NCBI GenBank assembly: GCA_947359465.1
Contig: OX375883.1
Coordinates: forward strand, 15,192,088 to 15,256,087
Origin: Metellina segmentata
Lineage: Eukaryota > Arthropoda > Arachnida > Araneae > Tetragnathidae
Direction of reading: 5' to 3'
DNA: 64,000 nucleotides
Shown piece after piece: positions 62,126 through 64,000 of the stretch. Below the pieces are notes generated by a model that saw only the letters and a program-made list of their open reading frames with translations, was not told the DNA's origin and did no database searches. The translations under genes and the position numbers were made by a program. How positions within the stretch are numbered: position 1 is the first letter of the stretch; the number at the start of each line of letters is the position of its first letter.

Positions 62126-63455
62126 TGTGTCATAAAGCCTACTTAAGCATCCGGCTGAAAATCCTCCAGCGAAATCCGAATCCGTCACAGACCAACTGAT
62201 GAATATGGTTTGCAAAGAAAAAGTATGTAAACAATTTCCTTTCTGACAGGAGGCGCCAATGTTCTTCCTCTCGCGGGCGATTGCATTCTCTTGTGTAATC
62301 ACACTCTTGAAATAGGGTAGCATGCAATGTGTAGTGCGGTGGGATTGGATGCTCATATTTTGTGGTATCCAGTTAACTTGTAAATTGATTAATGTTTAAT
62401 ATCAATAAATTCTTATATTCGAACCTTGAGAAACCGGTGTGTTGCTCACCCAATATAATGGCGTCCGCGACAGGACTTTTGAAGGATGTACTTAAATATT
62501 GATTTCGAAGACATGGATATCAATCGTGAAAGTAAATTGAGAAAAACCCCTCCTAGTGCCTTTACGCGACGGTTTTAAATCAAATAAATCCATAATTGAA
62601 GCATCTGCGAGAAGGCCGTACAAGTTTCTTATAATGTTCCAGAAGAAAGAGCTGCTCAGCTAAAGTAACACGATGATACAATATTACAAGAGCTGCTGGA
62701 TGACGATGAAGCCGATCTAGACCACGAAATGGAGATAAGTGAAACCTACCAAACTCAATTTCTTGACGTCACTATAAGTGTCCGTCAGATTTTAGATGTT
62801 TCTAGAGAAGATGCTGAAAGCATTGATGAAAATTGGGTGGAACAGAATTTGAGAAAGTTTAAGATTCCAAAACTTGAACTTGGAAAATTTGATGGAAATT
62901 TGACAGATTGGTTACCATTTTGGTATCAATTTAAAATTACAGATGAAAATCCTGATATCGATGACTGTTGATAAGTTTGAGTATAACTTATCCAATCTAC
63001 TATGATAGGTTCACAAGTTAGAGAAATTATTGAAAGTTTCCCTGCAACTGGTGACACTTACGCAAAGGCTATGGAAAGTTTAAAATCTCGGTTCGGTCGA
63101 GAAGACGTTTAGTTGAATTTTATAAAAACTTGAACATATTACCAAAATGATTTTCCCCCCAAGACGGGCACTGGACTTTATATCTGGCCACTACAGTTGG
63201 TCGAATACCTCCAACGGCGGACACTAAGGACCTGTCCTTGGCCACTACAAGGCCGGAAGTGATGGTCACTTGTGAAGGGACACCCAGTGGGAGGACTATC
63301 ATTACTCCTAACAAAGGACATCACAATTTACATCCATGCCCTGACCCCAGATTCTAACCGAGAACCTTCCGATCCAGAGGCAAACACCTTAACCACTAGA
63401 CCGGTTGGTCGACTTACCAAAGTGTAATAGTAAATCAATCAGTCTTAAGCAGTTA
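62126..63455 (+). mobile_element. BEL/Pao 5' remnant, unit 10
   Basis: Broken gag 62513-63455, GAGAAGATGC variant. Confidence 0.7.
63150..63413 (-). mobile_element. SINE nested in gag, unit 10
   Basis: Same insertion and target-site duplication as in unit 2. Confidence 0.85.
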
Positions 63456-64000
63456 AATAATATGAATTTATTTATATATATTTATTGAAGATGTCGTAAG
63501 GACAGCAACAACATGCAGTGGCCGAGTTAAACCGCGGATCAACGACAATCCCCGGGTTATCGAAACAACCGTATTCACAATGAACGTGGTTTAAGCCGCC
63601 GTTACAATTTGATCCTCGGAAATCGGCGAATTAGCTCTCGGTTGAGTGTTACAAATGCGCAGAGCTATCTTTTTGCGAAAAAAAATGGACGACACACTTA
63701 TTTTAGTGCTAAATTACAGTTTTTTTGCGACATCGCGCATTTGACTGATTTTGCATGAATCTAAAAAGACCGTGAAACGGTGGAGTGGAGGTATACGTGA
63801 CACTGTCGCCAATGCGTTTTTTTTGTCGCCACAACATGATGGCGGCGCCCATGTAGCAAAATCCACACTGTGAACCTTAGCATACATGGATTTGATACTA
63901 ATTTTTGGGTAGATAAGTCAGCGAAAATATATAGAAAAATAAAACTAGCCCTCATTTTATTTCCTCCACTACGCTGTAAATCCGGTTTATTTCCTGGAGG

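Larger units (their letters stand above)
58417..64000 (+). repeat. Tandem snRNA repeat, unit 10, cut by window edge
   Basis: 5584 bp of the tenth unit are present, through U1, U1-psi, the BEL/Pao remnant and the nested SINE. It ends in the spacer about 0.66 kb before the expected U4. Nothing marks the end of the array, so it very probably continues. Confidence 0.95.

Noticed and set aside
554..64000. 5S rRNA, U2, U5, U6, U7 or spliced-leader genes in the unit
   Set aside because: I looked for their hallmark sequences on both strands by eye and found none. A covariance-model scan would settle it.
554..64000. CRISPR, viral concatemer or plasmid multimer
   Set aside because: The unit is far too long for CRISPR, has no replication or capsid genes, and contains metazoan snRNA genes and retroelement remnants with a unique flank.

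Overview
The window is almost entirely a head-to-tail tandem array of a 6.43-kb unit. Nine complete units and 5.6 kb of a tenth run from about 554 to the right edge (unit starts 554, 6980, 13410, 19839, 26267, 32696, 39125, 45556, 51987, 58417; lengths 6426-6431 bp). The units differ by scattered substitutions and short indels only. The array probably continues beyond 64000. Bases 1-553 are the left flank.

The only functional genes I can support are spliceosomal small nuclear RNA genes, all on the + strand: ten U1 snRNA genes and nine U4 snRNA genes. U4 lies 377 bp upstream of the U1 of the next unit. Both share a candidate proximal promoter element ending exactly 42 bp before the RNA start, and a near-identical 11-mer containing GGCGCTA (in opposite orientations) at about -223 to -245. 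Each unit also holds a second, degenerate U1 (U1-psi). It lies in an internal duplication of the U1 promoter-gene-flank segment, and a SINE sits between its promoter element and its gene body.

Layout of one unit (unit 1 coordinates): U1 upstream region (554-898); U1 (899-1057); U1 3' flank, AT-rich (1058-1740); GC-richer unassigned segment (1741-2210); spacer; duplicated U1 promoter (2451-2820); SINE copy (2821-3031); U1-psi (3034-3190); AT-rich spacer (3571-4264); BEL/Pao LTR-retrotransposon 5' remnant with LTR-like segment, tRNA-Arg-like primer binding site and decayed gag (4265-5594), split by a second, minus-strand SINE (5289-5552) with an 11-bp target-site duplication; unassigned spacer (5628-6740); U4 (6803-6947).

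The organism is an animal: the RNAs are metazoan U1/U4, and BEL/Pao is a metazoan retrotransposon group. AT-rich spacers, AAUUUUUGG Sm sites and a gag of the DUF1759 type fit an arthropod, perhaps an arachnid, but that last step is inference. No protein-coding host gene is supported. The short reading frames recur because the unit recurs; those over U1, U4 and the SINEs are by-products of RNA or repeat sequence.

The RNA genes look maintained while the rest decays. U4 carries two compensatory base-pair changes in its 5' stem-loop and is the same in eight of nine copies; U1 is the same in nine of ten; U1-psi and gag vary between units. Variants are shared between units in a patchwork, as expected from unequal exchange and gene conversion.
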